This document shows, piece by piece, positions 39,184 through 47,699 of a DNA stretch of 64,000 bases. The notes under the pieces were generated by a model. That model did not search any database. It was not told the origin of the DNA and worked only from the letters and a program-made list of their open reading frames with translations. Position numbers and translations under genes: made by a program. Each line of letters starts with the position of its first letter. The first letter of the stretch is position 1. Source of the stretch: an uncultured Rhodospirillales bacterium (lineage in GTDB: Bacteria > Pseudomonadota > Alphaproteobacteria > ATCC43930 > CGMCC-115725); assembly GCA_903822185.1 (NCBI GenBank), contig CAIJOA010000011.1, forward strand, positions 124,001 to 188,000. The letters are read 5' to 3'.

Positions 39184-39336
39184 CAGCTTTCACGGTTCGC
39201 ACTCAAGAAAGCGCTCGGCCTAAGTTTAGGGAGGAAGCCGCCATCAAGGTGGTTTGAGGGATCAACCCTCTCGAAGAGTCCTAAGCTTTAAAATTAGTGC
39301 GGTTAGGCAAGGTCTTCAGATCTTGCCTTATTTTTT
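39184..39336 (+). ncRNA. candidate small RNA with tandem AUCAA-loop hairpins
   Basis: Hairpins 39235-39255 and 39256-39270 with identical AUCAA loops; promoter-like GTGACG-N17-TACAGT at 39149-39177; terminator at 3' end. Confidence 0.4.
39304..39336 (+). terminator. rho-independent terminator
   Basis: AGGCAAGGTCTTCAGATCTTGCCT hairpin followed by TATTTTTT. Confidence 0.85.
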
Positions 39337-39393
39337 GCCCGAAACGTTTTTTCACCGAATAGTTGAAACCTGGCCGCTGCTCCGAAACCCGCA

Positions 39394-39942
39394 TCACTTT
39401 GCGGGTTTGGCGGCCCAAGCGGGTTTCCGCTTCAGCACCTTGGCGTGGATCGGGCAGCTCGGTACATGCGCGCCTTCGATATAGCCGAGGCTCATCAAGA
39501 ACTCGCCGACGATCTCGCCACCGGTGAAGCGGAAGGTTTTGCGAAACAGCTTCACCCACTCTTCTTTCGTTAGCGGATGATGCGCATCGAGCCATTCGGC
39601 GAACGAGCCGTGGCTGTCCCGGATTGCCTGCAGACGTTTTGCATTGTCGATCACCGCTTCGATCTTCAACCGGTTTCGAATGATGCCGGCGTCATTCATC
39701 AGCCGCGTCACATCGCGCGCGCCGAAGGCCGCGACCTTATCGATATCGAACGCGGCAAAAGCCGCAACGAAAGCCGGACGCTTTTTCAGCACCGTCAGCC
39801 AAGACAATCCCGCCTGATTGATTTCGAGCACCAATCGTTCGAACAGCACCGCATCCTCGCGGGCCGGAAAGCCATATTCACTTTCGTGATAGATGCCGTG
39901 AAACGGATGGCCTGGCGCGAGGCGGCAATATTCGGCGCTCAT
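39394..39942 (-). CDS. tag: DNA-3-methyladenine glycosylase I
   Basis: YHESEYGFPAREDAVLFERLVLEINQAGLSWLTVLKKR. Confidence 0.92.
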   Translation of the reverse strand: MSAEYCRLAPGHPFHGIYHESEYGFPAREDAVLFERLVLEINQAGLSWLTVLKKRPAFVAAFAAFDIDKVAAFGARDVTRLMNDAGIIRNRLKIEAVIDNAKRLQAIRDSHGSFAEWLDAHHPLTKEEWVKLFRKTFRFTGGEIVGEFLMSLGYIEGAHVPSCPIHAKVLKRKPAWAAKPAK

Positions 39943-39946
39943 CGCT

Positions 39947-40180
39947 TCAGGAGCTCAGACTGATCAGGCCGGAATTGACAGCCCAGTAAATGAAAACCCA
40001 GATGACAGCAGCAACGACGGTCGTAATGCCCGCCTTCATCAGCAGCCGCGGATTGGCCGGCGCGCCGGCGTCGTGGCCTTGGTCTGCCTCGTTCGCCGGA
40101 CGCACGCCCCAGGGCAACACAGCGAAAATCGTGATCCACCAGATGACGATATAGGTGGCGGTGCCGACAAACCAATTCAT
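39947..40180 (-). CDS. DUF1467-like small membrane protein
   Basis: WWITIFAVLPWGVRPANEAD, two TM helices; next to mce. Confidence 0.85.
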   Translation of the reverse strand: MNWFVGTATYIVIWWITIFAVLPWGVRPANEADQGHDAGAPANPRLLMKAGITTVVAAVIWVFIYWAVNSGLISLSS

Positions 40181-40184
40181 CGCG

Positions 40185-40589
40185 TCAAACCTGTTCCAAT
40201 TCGATCAGCGTGCCGGCGAAATCCTTTGGGTGAACGAACAGTACCGGCTTGCCATGCGCGCCTATCTTCGGCTCGCCATCACCGAGAACGCGCGCGCCCA
40301 TCGCCTTCAGCTTGTCCCGCGCGACGATGATGTCCGGCACCTCATAGCAGAGATGGTGCATCCCGCCCGATGGGTTCTTTTCGAGAAAGCCTGCCACTGG
40401 CGAATTCTCGCCGAGCGGCGTGAGCAACTCGATCTTCGAATTCGGCAAAGTGACGAACACCGTCGTCACCCCATGATCGGGCAGTTCCACCGGCGCCGAC
40501 ACCTCGCCGCCCAGGACATCGCGATAAAGCGCCGCTGCCCAGGCGAGATCGGGCACGACGATGGCGACATGGTTGAGCCGTCCGATCAT
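40185..40589 (-). CDS. mce: methylmalonyl-CoA epimerase
   Basis: GRLNHVAIVVPDLAWAAALYRDVLG, GMHHLCYEVPDI, HPKDFAGTLIELEQV. Confidence 0.92.
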   Translation of the reverse strand: MIGRLNHVAIVVPDLAWAAALYRDVLGGEVSAPVELPDHGVTTVFVTLPNSKIELLTPLGENSPVAGFLEKNPSGGMHHLCYEVPDIIVARDKLKAMGARVLGDGEPKIGAHGKPVLFVHPKDFAGTLIELEQV

Positions 40590-40611
40590 GCGAACCGTTT
40601 TAGCGCCGCGA

Positions 40612-42147
40612 TCATTCGCCCGCCAGCTTGGCCGCCGGCTTTTGTGCCAGCGCCACCCCGGTCGGAATTTTGAAGGCGAGCAGGAACATCACCACCGCCA
40701 ACAAGCCGGCAATCCAATAGACATTGTGAACCGACGCCGCGATCGCATCGACCAGCCGCGTCACCTCATCCCCACTGAGTTGCCCGCGCGTCGCCGGCTG
40801 CATCAGCAGATTGATCTCGGCATCCGCGCCGGCGACGCGTCCCGCCATGGTGACATTGAATATCGCCCCGAAGACAGCCGTGCCGATCGATTGGCCTATC
40901 GTGCGCAAGAACATATTGGCCGAGGTCGCGGCGCCCCGCTCGCCCCAACCGACGCTGGTCTGAATCGAGATGATGAAAGTCGTGTTGCTGAACCCCATGC
41001 CGAGCCCAAGCATCGAAGCGCCGAACGCCGCCCAGGCCGGCCCCTGCTCCGGCGTCAGCCGCAACAACAGCACGGACGCGGCAATCATGATCGCGCCGCC
41101 GATCAATGCGGTCGTGCGATAGGAAAAAAGGATCATCGTCTTGGCCGCGCCAAAGGTGCCGACGGTCCACATCACCGACGATGCGCCCAGGGCCAAGCCG
41201 GCGACGGCGGGGCTCGACGCCATCGCGCCTTGAACATAGGTCGGCAGAAACGCGCCGTTGCACATCATCAACGCACCGATGACGAACGAACCCATATTGC
41301 CGACGACGATGATCGGAATGCGCCACAGCTTGAACGGCACGATCGGTTCGGCCGTGTGTCGCTCCTGCAGTACCAGCAGCGGCAACGCAATCGCCGCAAC
41401 GACACCCAGCACGATGATCGTCGATCGATCGAGACTGCTCGCTTGAACCAACACGACCATCAACGCGCCGACACCGATCATCAGCAACAGTGCGCCGAGA
41501 TAATCGGTTTCCTGACGCTGCGGCGATATGCGTTCGTCGAGGAACACCCACAGCATGACCATCGCCGCAATGCTGATCGGAATATTGATCCAGAAGACGA
41601 CGGCCCAATGCAGATGTTCGACGATGAACCCGCCCAGCAACGGACCACAGAGCGCCGACGCGCCGAACACCGCCGATAGATAACCCTGTACGACGCCACG
41701 TTCACGCGGCGCGTAAGTATCCCCCAGCACCGTCCAGGCCATCGGCTGAATCGCGCCGGCGCCGAGCCCCTGGATCGTCCGCATCGCGATCAGCGGCACC
41801 ATGCCCCAGGCAAAGCCACAGGCAGTCGAGGCAACGAGAAAAAGGCTCGCGCCGATGATAAAGACACGCTTGCGACCGTAGATATCGGCCAGCCGCCCAT
41901 AGATCGGCGTCGAAGCTGCCTGTGCCAACAGATACGACGCGAATACCCAACTGAAGAGATGAAAGCCGCCCAGATCGGCAACGATGGTCGGCATCGCCGT
42001 CCCGACGATGGTGCCTTCCACCGCCGCCATGAACTGCGCCATCATGCAGGCCGAAAGAATCAGCCGCCGCTGCCGCCGCGCGGCGGGACTGCGATAGGCT
42101 TCCGATTCCGGATCGATATGCGCCAAACGCCGATCTCCCTGACGCAA
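40612..42147 (-). CDS. MFS transporter, DHA2-like multidrug exporter
   Basis: MAAVEGTIVGTAMPTIVADLGG, GRLADIYGRKRVF; multi-TM. Confidence 0.88.
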   Translation of the reverse strand: MRQGDRRLAHIDPESEAYRSPAARRQRRLILSACMMAQFMAAVEGTIVGTAMPTIVADLGGFHLFSWVFASYLLAQAASTPIYGRLADIYGRKRVFIIGASLFLVASTACGFAWGMVPLIAMRTIQGLGAGAIQPMAWTVLGDTYAPRERGVVQGYLSAVFGASALCGPLLGGFIVEHLHWAVVFWINIPISIAAMVMLWVFLDERISPQRQETDYLGALLLMIGVGALMVVLVQASSLDRSTIIVLGVVAAIALPLLVLQERHTAEPIVPFKLWRIPIIVVGNMGSFVIGALMMCNGAFLPTYVQGAMASSPAVAGLALGASSVMWTVGTFGAAKTMILFSYRTTALIGGAIMIAASVLLLRLTPEQGPAWAAFGASMLGLGMGFSNTTFIISIQTSVGWGERGAATSANMFLRTIGQSIGTAVFGAIFNVTMAGRVAGADAEINLLMQPATRGQLSGDEVTRLVDAIAASVHNVYWIAGLLAVVMFLLAFKIPTGVALAQKPAAKLAGE

Positions 42148-42210
42148 CGGAGGTTACAAAGGAGCGATGTTCCTTGCCATGCCTGATGACAGTGATCCGA
42201 CCACGAAGGC

Positions 42211-42507
42211 CTAAGACTGGCTCCCACGCACAGCATGTCTCACGGAATGAATAATTACTTCATCGCCCGAAACTTCGTAGAAAACGAGATACGGATAGGG
42301 CGTCGTGGTTAAACGCCGGATGGTCGGGTCATCTGTGCGCGCACCAATGAGGGGATATATCCGCAGAATATCGACAGTCGATTGGATACGCGCATGCACC
42401 TTTTTGGCACCTTGCGGCGAATGCTCTGCAATATAATCGAGAATAAAATCGAATTCAGAAAGCGCCCGTCGCGTATATCGAAGCTTCAAAGACCGCGCTT
42501 CGCCCAC
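42211..42507 (-). CDS. type II toxin, RelE/ParE superfamily
   Basis: LRYTRRALSEFDFILDYIAEHSP...RRLTTTPYPYLVFYEVSGDEVIIHSVRHAVR. Confidence 0.88.
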   Translation of the reverse strand: MGEARSLKLRYTRRALSEFDFILDYIAEHSPQGAKKVHARIQSTVDILRIYPLIGARTDDPTIRRLTTTPYPYLVFYEVSGDEVIIHSVRHAVRGSQS

Positions 42508-42731
42508 AACGCTCGGACCTCTTCGTCCGTCGCGAAATCACCACGCGCTGCCGCCTCCTTGGAGGCTGAAATCGCAGCACGGTCTTCCGGCGACAATACG
42601 ATTACCGATGTATCATCATTTCCCGCAAGCCGAAGGACAACACGGGCGATATCGTCCTGGTCCGATTCGGGAAGATTCCGAGCGGCTTCGAGCGCCTGAT
42701 CAAGCAGCTTTGTCATGAATCTAGAATACAC
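42486..42731 (-). CDS. putative antitoxin partner of the RelE/ParE toxin
   Basis: Small acidic ORF overlapping the toxin start by 22 bp; C-term DFATDEEVRALWAKRGL. Confidence 0.8.
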   Translation of the reverse strand: MYSRFMTKLLDQALEAARNLPESDQDDIARVVLRLAGNDDTSVIVLSPEDRAAISASKEAAARGDFATDEEVRALWAKRGL

Positions 42732-42765
42732 CCTTAACCGAGGAGGGAAAAGAGCATCTCGATTC

Positions 42766-44433
42766 TCAAATCCTCACCACATGCACGTCTGTCACCGGGC
42801 GTTTGCCGTGGACGGATTTGAAGGCTCGGCGGATCGAGAGGCGGACGGCTTCTTTCAGCATCGCATCGTTGCGGCGGTCGCGCGGCGGCAGGTCAGCGAT
42901 GGCTTCTTCGACGCGCAGGCGCAGGTCTTCGGCGAGCGCGGCGGGATCTTCGGAAAGGCCCTGCACCGTCACTTGCACGGGCGCTTTCAAACGTCCGTCG
43001 GCATCGACGACGACGGTGGCGACGGCGGTGCCGTTCCAGGTCATGCGGACCCGGCTTTTGAGCGCCTCGCCATGCAGCGGCAAAAGATTTTTGCCGTCCA
43101 TGACCAGACGGCCGGTCGAAATCTCGCCGATCACTTCGGGATTGCCCGGCGCCAGCTTCACGACCTGACCGTTATGGGTAACGAGCGCGTGCTTTGCGCC
43201 GCAATCCTCGGCGAGTTTTGCATGCGCCATCAGATGACGCGCCTCGCCATGAACCGGTAGCGCGATGCGCGGGCGGACGAGTTCGTACATGCGCGTCAGT
43301 TCGTCCTGCGCCGGATGACCGGAGACGTGAACGAAGCGTTCGTTGTCGGTGATGATATCGACGCCCATATGGGCGAGCTTGTTCTGCAGCCGGCCGATCG
43401 AGCGTTCATTGCCGGGAATGACCCGTGATGAAAAGACGACAGTATCTCCGGGCTCGAGGATGATCTCGGGATGATCGTCCTCGGCGATGCGCCACAAGGC
43501 CGCGCGCGGTTCACCCTGGCTACCGGTGCAGATGAGGACGACCTTGTCGCGCGGCAGATAAGCGGCTTCTTCATCGGTCAGGAACGGCGCGATATTTTGC
43601 AGATAGCCGGTTTCGCGCGCGGCATGATCCATGCGCCAGAGCGAACGGCCGACCAGCGCCGCGTGACGATCGTTGGCCGCTGCGGCGATGGCGATCGACG
43701 ACAGACGCGCGACATTCGAGGCGAAGCAGGCGACGGCAACGCGTTCCTTGCATTCGCCGATGACCTTGATCATTTCGGTCTTCACGTCGGCCTCGGAACC
43801 CGCACTGCCGGGACGCAGCACGTTGGTGGAATCGCATACCATGGCGAGGACGCCTTCATCGCCGAGGCGTTTCAGCGCCGCCTCGTCCGACGAATGACCG
43901 ACCTGCGGATCTGGGTCGAATTTCCAATCGCCGGTATGCAGCACCGAACCGAAGGGCGTGCGCAACACGACCGCGTTCGGTTCGGGGATCGAATGAGTCA
44001 TGGTGATCAGTTCGAGTTCGAACTGACCAATCGAGAAATGCCCTGACAGCGGCACCTCGTGGATCGGCACGGTGCGATCCATGCCCGCCTCGGTCAGTTT
44101 CGCACGCAACACCGCGGCGGTGAAGGGCGTCGCATAAACCGGGCAACGAAACTGTTCCCACAGATGCGCGACGGCGCCGATATGATCTTCATGCGCATGG
44201 GTGCAGAACAGCCCGTCGAGCTTGTCGGCACGTTCGGCGATGAAGGCCGGATCGGGCATGATGATGTCGATACCGGGCACCGTGTCGTCGGCAAAGGTGA
44301 TGCCGCAATCGATCATCAACCAGCGGCCGTTATAGCCATAGAGCGAGAGATTCATCCCGATCTCGCCGACGCCGCCGAGGGCGACGAAGACGAGTTCGTC
44401 GGGGCGATTGGGAGACGATACTGCTTTTTTCAT
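42766..44433 (-). CDS. rnj: ribonuclease J
   Basis: CTHAHEDHIGAVAHL metallo-beta-lactamase motif, beta-CASP; start MKKAVSS overlaps the coaX stop. Confidence 0.93.
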   Translation of the reverse strand: MKKAVSSPNRPDELVFVALGGVGEIGMNLSLYGYNGRWLMIDCGITFADDTVPGIDIIMPDPAFIAERADKLDGLFCTHAHEDHIGAVAHLWEQFRCPVYATPFTAAVLRAKLTEAGMDRTVPIHEVPLSGHFSIGQFELELITMTHSIPEPNAVVLRTPFGSVLHTGDWKFDPDPQVGHSSDEAALKRLGDEGVLAMVCDSTNVLRPGSAGSEADVKTEMIKVIGECKERVAVACFASNVARLSSIAIAAAANDRHAALVGRSLWRMDHAARETGYLQNIAPFLTDEEAAYLPRDKVVLICTGSQGEPRAALWRIAEDDHPEIILEPGDTVVFSSRVIPGNERSIGRLQNKLAHMGVDIITDNERFVHVSGHPAQDELTRMYELVRPRIALPVHGEARHLMAHAKLAEDCGAKHALVTHNGQVVKLAPGNPEVIGEISTGRLVMDGKNLLPLHGEALKSRVRMTWNGTAVATVVVDADGRLKAPVQVTVQGLSEDPAALAEDLRLRVEEAIADLPPRDRRNDAMLKEAVRLSIRRAFKSVHGKRPVTDVHVVRI

Positions 44434-45215
44434 ACCGAAATGGTTTCCGGGCGATTGCGCGTATAGACAAGGCGCAGGCCCCATAAGTTCAGATTGCCAT
44501 CGACCTCTTCAATCATCGGGCTGGCATCTTCAAAGATCGGCGCGAGGCCGCCGGTGGCGATGACGCGCATCGGCCCGCCATATTCGGCCTTGATGCGCGA
44601 GACGATGCCTTCGATCAGACCGACATAGCCCCAATAGATACCGGACTGCATGCACTCGACCGTGTTGGTGCCGATGACTTTGGCGGTCTTGTGGATCGAG
44701 ACGCTGGGCAGTTTCGCCGCCGCCTGCTGCAGCGCGTGGAGCGAGAGATTGATGCCGGGCGCAATCACGCCGCCGCGGTAATTGCCGTCGTCATCGACCA
44801 CATCGAAGGTCGTTGCCGTGCCGAAATCGACGACGATCGACGCACCGGGATAACGGTGATGCGCCGCGACACTGTTGATAAGACGATCGGCGCCGACTTC
44901 CTCGGGCCGATCCACCAATGCTTTCATACCCAACTCGATCGCCGGGTCGCCAACGAGCAGCGGCGTCGAACGACAATAGTCCTGGCAAAACTTGATCAGA
45001 TTGAAATTCGCATCGGGAACGACGCTCGCGATGATCGTCCCGGTGATGCGGTCGCGCCCAAGCCCGGCGAGGCTCAGCAGATGATCCAGCCAGACGACAT
45101 ATTCATCCGCCGTGCGCTTCAGATCGGTCGATGTACGCCACGCGCCTTCCAGACGATCGCCGTCCCAGAGGGCGAACACCGTGTTGGTATTGTTAGCATT
45201 GATGGCGAGCAGCAT
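44430..45215 (-). CDS. coaX: type III pantothenate kinase
   Basis: MLLAINANNTNTVFALWDGD, VDFGTATTFDVVDDDGNYRGGVIAPG. Confidence 0.95.
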   Translation of the reverse strand: MLLAINANNTNTVFALWDGDRLEGAWRTSTDLKRTADEYVVWLDHLLSLAGLGRDRITGTIIASVVPDANFNLIKFCQDYCRSTPLLVGDPAIELGMKALVDRPEEVGADRLINSVAAHHRYPGASIVVDFGTATTFDVVDDDGNYRGGVIAPGINLSLHALQQAAAKLPSVSIHKTAKVIGTNTVECMQSGIYWGYVGLIEGIVSRIKAEYGGPMRVIATGGLAPIFEDASPMIEEVDGNLNLWGLRLVYTRNRPETISV

Positions 45216-45268
45216 GGGCTTTCCTTGGGGCGCGGTCTTCGTCCCTATCTTATTCGATAAGAAGGATA

Positions 45269-45364
45269 TTCACCACGGAGGCACGGAGAAGAGGGAGAAG
45301 TCAGGATTAGGGCGCTTCGCGCCGAAGAAATTCTTCTCGGTGTCCTCCGTACCTCCGTGGTGAA
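45269..45364. repeat. palindromic repeat pair, family D (TTCACCACGGAGGCACGGAG ... CTCCGTACCTCCGTGGTGAA)
   Basis: Inverted arms read in sequence between birA stop and coaX start. Confidence 0.85.
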
Positions 45365-45367
45365 ATT

Positions 45368-46207
45368 TTATGCGTCGGCTGGAAACACTTCGCCCGAGGT
45401 AACACGGCGGCGGCCGGCTTCGGCATCCAGCAGCAACGCGCCATCGTCATCGAGACCGGCGAAAATACCGACCGATTCCGAATCAGCCAGACGTACGCGG
45501 ATCGGTTGCCCGATCCCCGCTCCGCGCGCCAACCAAGCATCGCGCACGGCCGGGAAGCCTTTTCCCTCGTCCCAACGTTCGTACCAACCGAGAAAGCGCT
45601 CGGCCAAAGCGGCAAGCATCGCATCCGACGAGACCTCCGTTCCGGTCGCGCTAAGTGCCGTCGCGGGATAAGCCGCGTCCGTCGGATAGGCGGCGAGATT
45701 GATGCCGATACCGAGCACAAGCCAGTCGAGGCCACCGCCCTTCCCAGTTTGCGATTCCAGCAGGATGCCCGCGAGCTTTCGATATCCCGCCCCTCCTTCG
45801 TCATTCCCGCGAAAGCGGGAATCCAGCGGTGGCGAGATGGACTCCCGCTTGTGCGGGAGTGACGAGATGTCGATGGGGCCGAGCATAATATCGTTCGGCC
45901 ATTTGAACGCGATATCCGCGTCCGGCGCGACATCACAGCAAGCATCCCCGGCGGCGACGGCGGCGACGAAGCTGAGTTGCATCGCGACGCCGATCGGGGC
46001 CTTTGGACGAAGGATGAGCGAGCAATAGAGATTGCCGCGCGGCGATACCCAAGTCCGGCCTTGGCGGCCGCGCCCGGCGGTTTGCTGGTCCGCCTGGATC
46101 AAAGTGCCGGCAGGCGCACCAGCCACGGCGAGGCGCTTGGCCTCGTCACTGGTGCTGGCGATCCGTTCGTGACGGATCAGGCGATAGAACGACGGCAGAT
46201 TTGTCAT
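45368..46207 (-). CDS. birA: biotin-[acetyl-CoA-carboxylase] ligase, lacking N-terminal HTH, with in-frame repeat-derived insertion
   Basis: ASTSDEAKRLA, QQTAGRGRQGRTWVSPRGNLYCSL, KWPND, RKLAGILLES; insertion between KWPNDIMLG and RKLAG. Confidence 0.93.
   Translation of the reverse strand: MTNLPSFYRLIRHERIASTSDEAKRLAVAGAPAGTLIQADQQTAGRGRQGRTWVSPRGNLYCSLILRPKAPIGVAMQLSFVAAVAAGDACCDVAPDADIAFKWPNDIMLGPIDISSLPHKRESISPPLDSRFRGNDEGGAGYRKLAGILLESQTGKGGGLDWLVLGIGINLAAYPTDAAYPATALSATGTEVSSDAMLAALAERFLGWYERWDEGKGFPAVRDAWLARGAGIGQPIRVRLADSESVGIFAGLDDDGALLLDAEAGRRRVTSGEVFPADA
45798..45870. repeat. palindromic repeat pair, family A, inserted in frame within birA
   Basis: CGTCATTCCCGCGAAAGCGGGAATCCA ... 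TGGACTCCCGCTTGTGCGGGAGTGACG; encodes [23 protein letters not shown]. Confidence 0.9.
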
Positions 46208-46235
46208 GATTTCCCGTTGCCGGGAAATGCGTCGG

Positions 46236-47699
46236 TCATCCGGCGAAGAGTGCCGCCGCGACGGCGTCCGCGCCATCGACCAGCATGGTCGGCCAGACGA
46301 AGAAGAACAGAACGACCAGCGCCGACACCAACATCACCGCCTGAACCTCGCGCGGAACCGGGCGATCGAACGGCTCGGCAGGCTCGTCGAAATACATCAG
46401 CTTGACGATACGCAGATAATAGAACGCGCCGACGACGCTGGAGAGAACACCGATGATCGCCAGCGCATAGAGATGCGCGTCGATGGCGGCAAGGAAGATA
46501 TAGAGCTTGGCGAAGAACCCGGCGAGCGGCGGAATACCGGCCATCGAGAACATGAAGATGGCGAGCGCCAACGCCATGCCCGGATTGGTGCGCGACAGAC
46601 CGGCCAGATCGGCGATGCCCTCGACCAGCTTGCCTTGGCGACGCATGCAGAGGATCACGGCGAAGGTGCCGACGCTCATGAACAAATAGATCGAGAGATA
46701 AACCAGGATGCCGCGAATACCGCCGGCGCTGTTCGAGGCAAGACCAATCAGGGCGTAACCGACATGGCCGATCGAACTGTAAGCCATCAGCCGTTTGATG
46801 TTGGTCTGATTGATGGCGGCGAAAGCGCCGAGCAGCATCGAGGCGACGGAGATGAACCAGATCACCTGCTGCCATTCCGCGCCGAGGCCGCCGAACGGAC
46901 CGATCATCACGCGGACGAACAAAGCGAGCGCGGCGATCTTCGGCGCGACCGAGAAGAAGGCCGTCACCGGGGTCGGCGCGCCTTCATAAACGTCGGGCGT
47001 CCACATATGAAACGGCACGGCGGAGGACTTGAAGGCGAGGCCGACCGCGATCAGGACGATGCCGATGATGAGCCCAATCGAAACCGTACCGCCATCTTGG
47101 AAGGCATGGCTCAGCGTATCGAAGCTGGTCGAGCCGGCGAAGCCATAGACCATCGACGAGCCGTAGAGCAGCATGCCCGAGGCAAGCGCACCGAGGACGA
47201 AATATTTGAGGCCAGCCTCGGTCGAGCGCAGCGAATCACGCTGGAACGCGGCGCAGACATAGAGTGCGAGGCTTTGCAGCTCGAACGAGACATAAAGCGA
47301 GATGAGATCGTTCGACGAAATCATCAGCAGCATGCCGGTCGTCGCCAGAAGGATCAGGACCGGATATTCCGGCCGAGCAATGCCTTCCTGCTCGTTGTAG
47401 CGCATGGAAAGAATGATCGAGAAAGCCGAACCGGCGATCACCAGCATCTTGGAAAATGCGCCGAAGCCGTCGGTGATGAAAAGGCCGTAGAAGCTGACCA
47501 AACGGTCAGTGCCGCGTGCATGCAGCGGCATCGCGACGAGCGCGAAGGTCACGACCAAAGCGGCGACCGATAGCCAGGCGATTTCGCGCGCGGACTTATC
47601 GCCCTGGAAGACGCCGAGGATCAGCAGCGCCAGCGCGGCGGCGGCGAGAAATATCTCGGGCAGCGCGGGCAGGAATTCGGACGCGGCGAATTGGATCAT
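46236..47699 (-). CDS. nuoN: NADH-quinone oxidoreductase subunit N
   Basis: Antiporter-like subunit, position in nuo cluster. Confidence 0.95.
   Translation of the reverse strand: MIQFAASEFLPALPEIFLAAAALALLILGVFQGDKSAREIAWLSVAALVVTFALVAMPLHARGTDRLVSFYGLFITDGFGAFSKMLVIAGSAFSIILSMRYNEQEGIARPEYPVLILLATTGMLLMISSNDLISLYVSFELQSLALYVCAAFQRDSLRSTEAGLKYFVLGALASGMLLYGSSMVYGFAGSTSFDTLSHAFQDGGTVSIGLIIGIVLIAVGLAFKSSAVPFHMWTPDVYEGAPTPVTAFFSVAPKIAALALFVRVMIGPFGGLGAEWQQVIWFISVASMLLGAFAAINQTNIKRLMAYSSIGHVGYALIGLASNSAGGIRGILVYLSIYLFMSVGTFAVILCMRRQGKLVEGIADLAGLSRTNPGMALALAIFMFSMAGIPPLAGFFAKLYIFLAAIDAHLYALAIIGVLSSVVGAFYYLRIVKLMYFDEPAEPFDRPVPREVQAVMLVSALVVLFFFVWPTMLVDGADAVAAALFAG

Noticed and set aside
39120-39340. 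6S RNA, tmRNA piece or SRP RNA at the candidate sRNA locus
   Set aside because: No 6S central-bubble architecture, no tmRNA acceptor/TPsiC motif, no SRP GGAAG/AGCAG core; left as an unassigned ncRNA.
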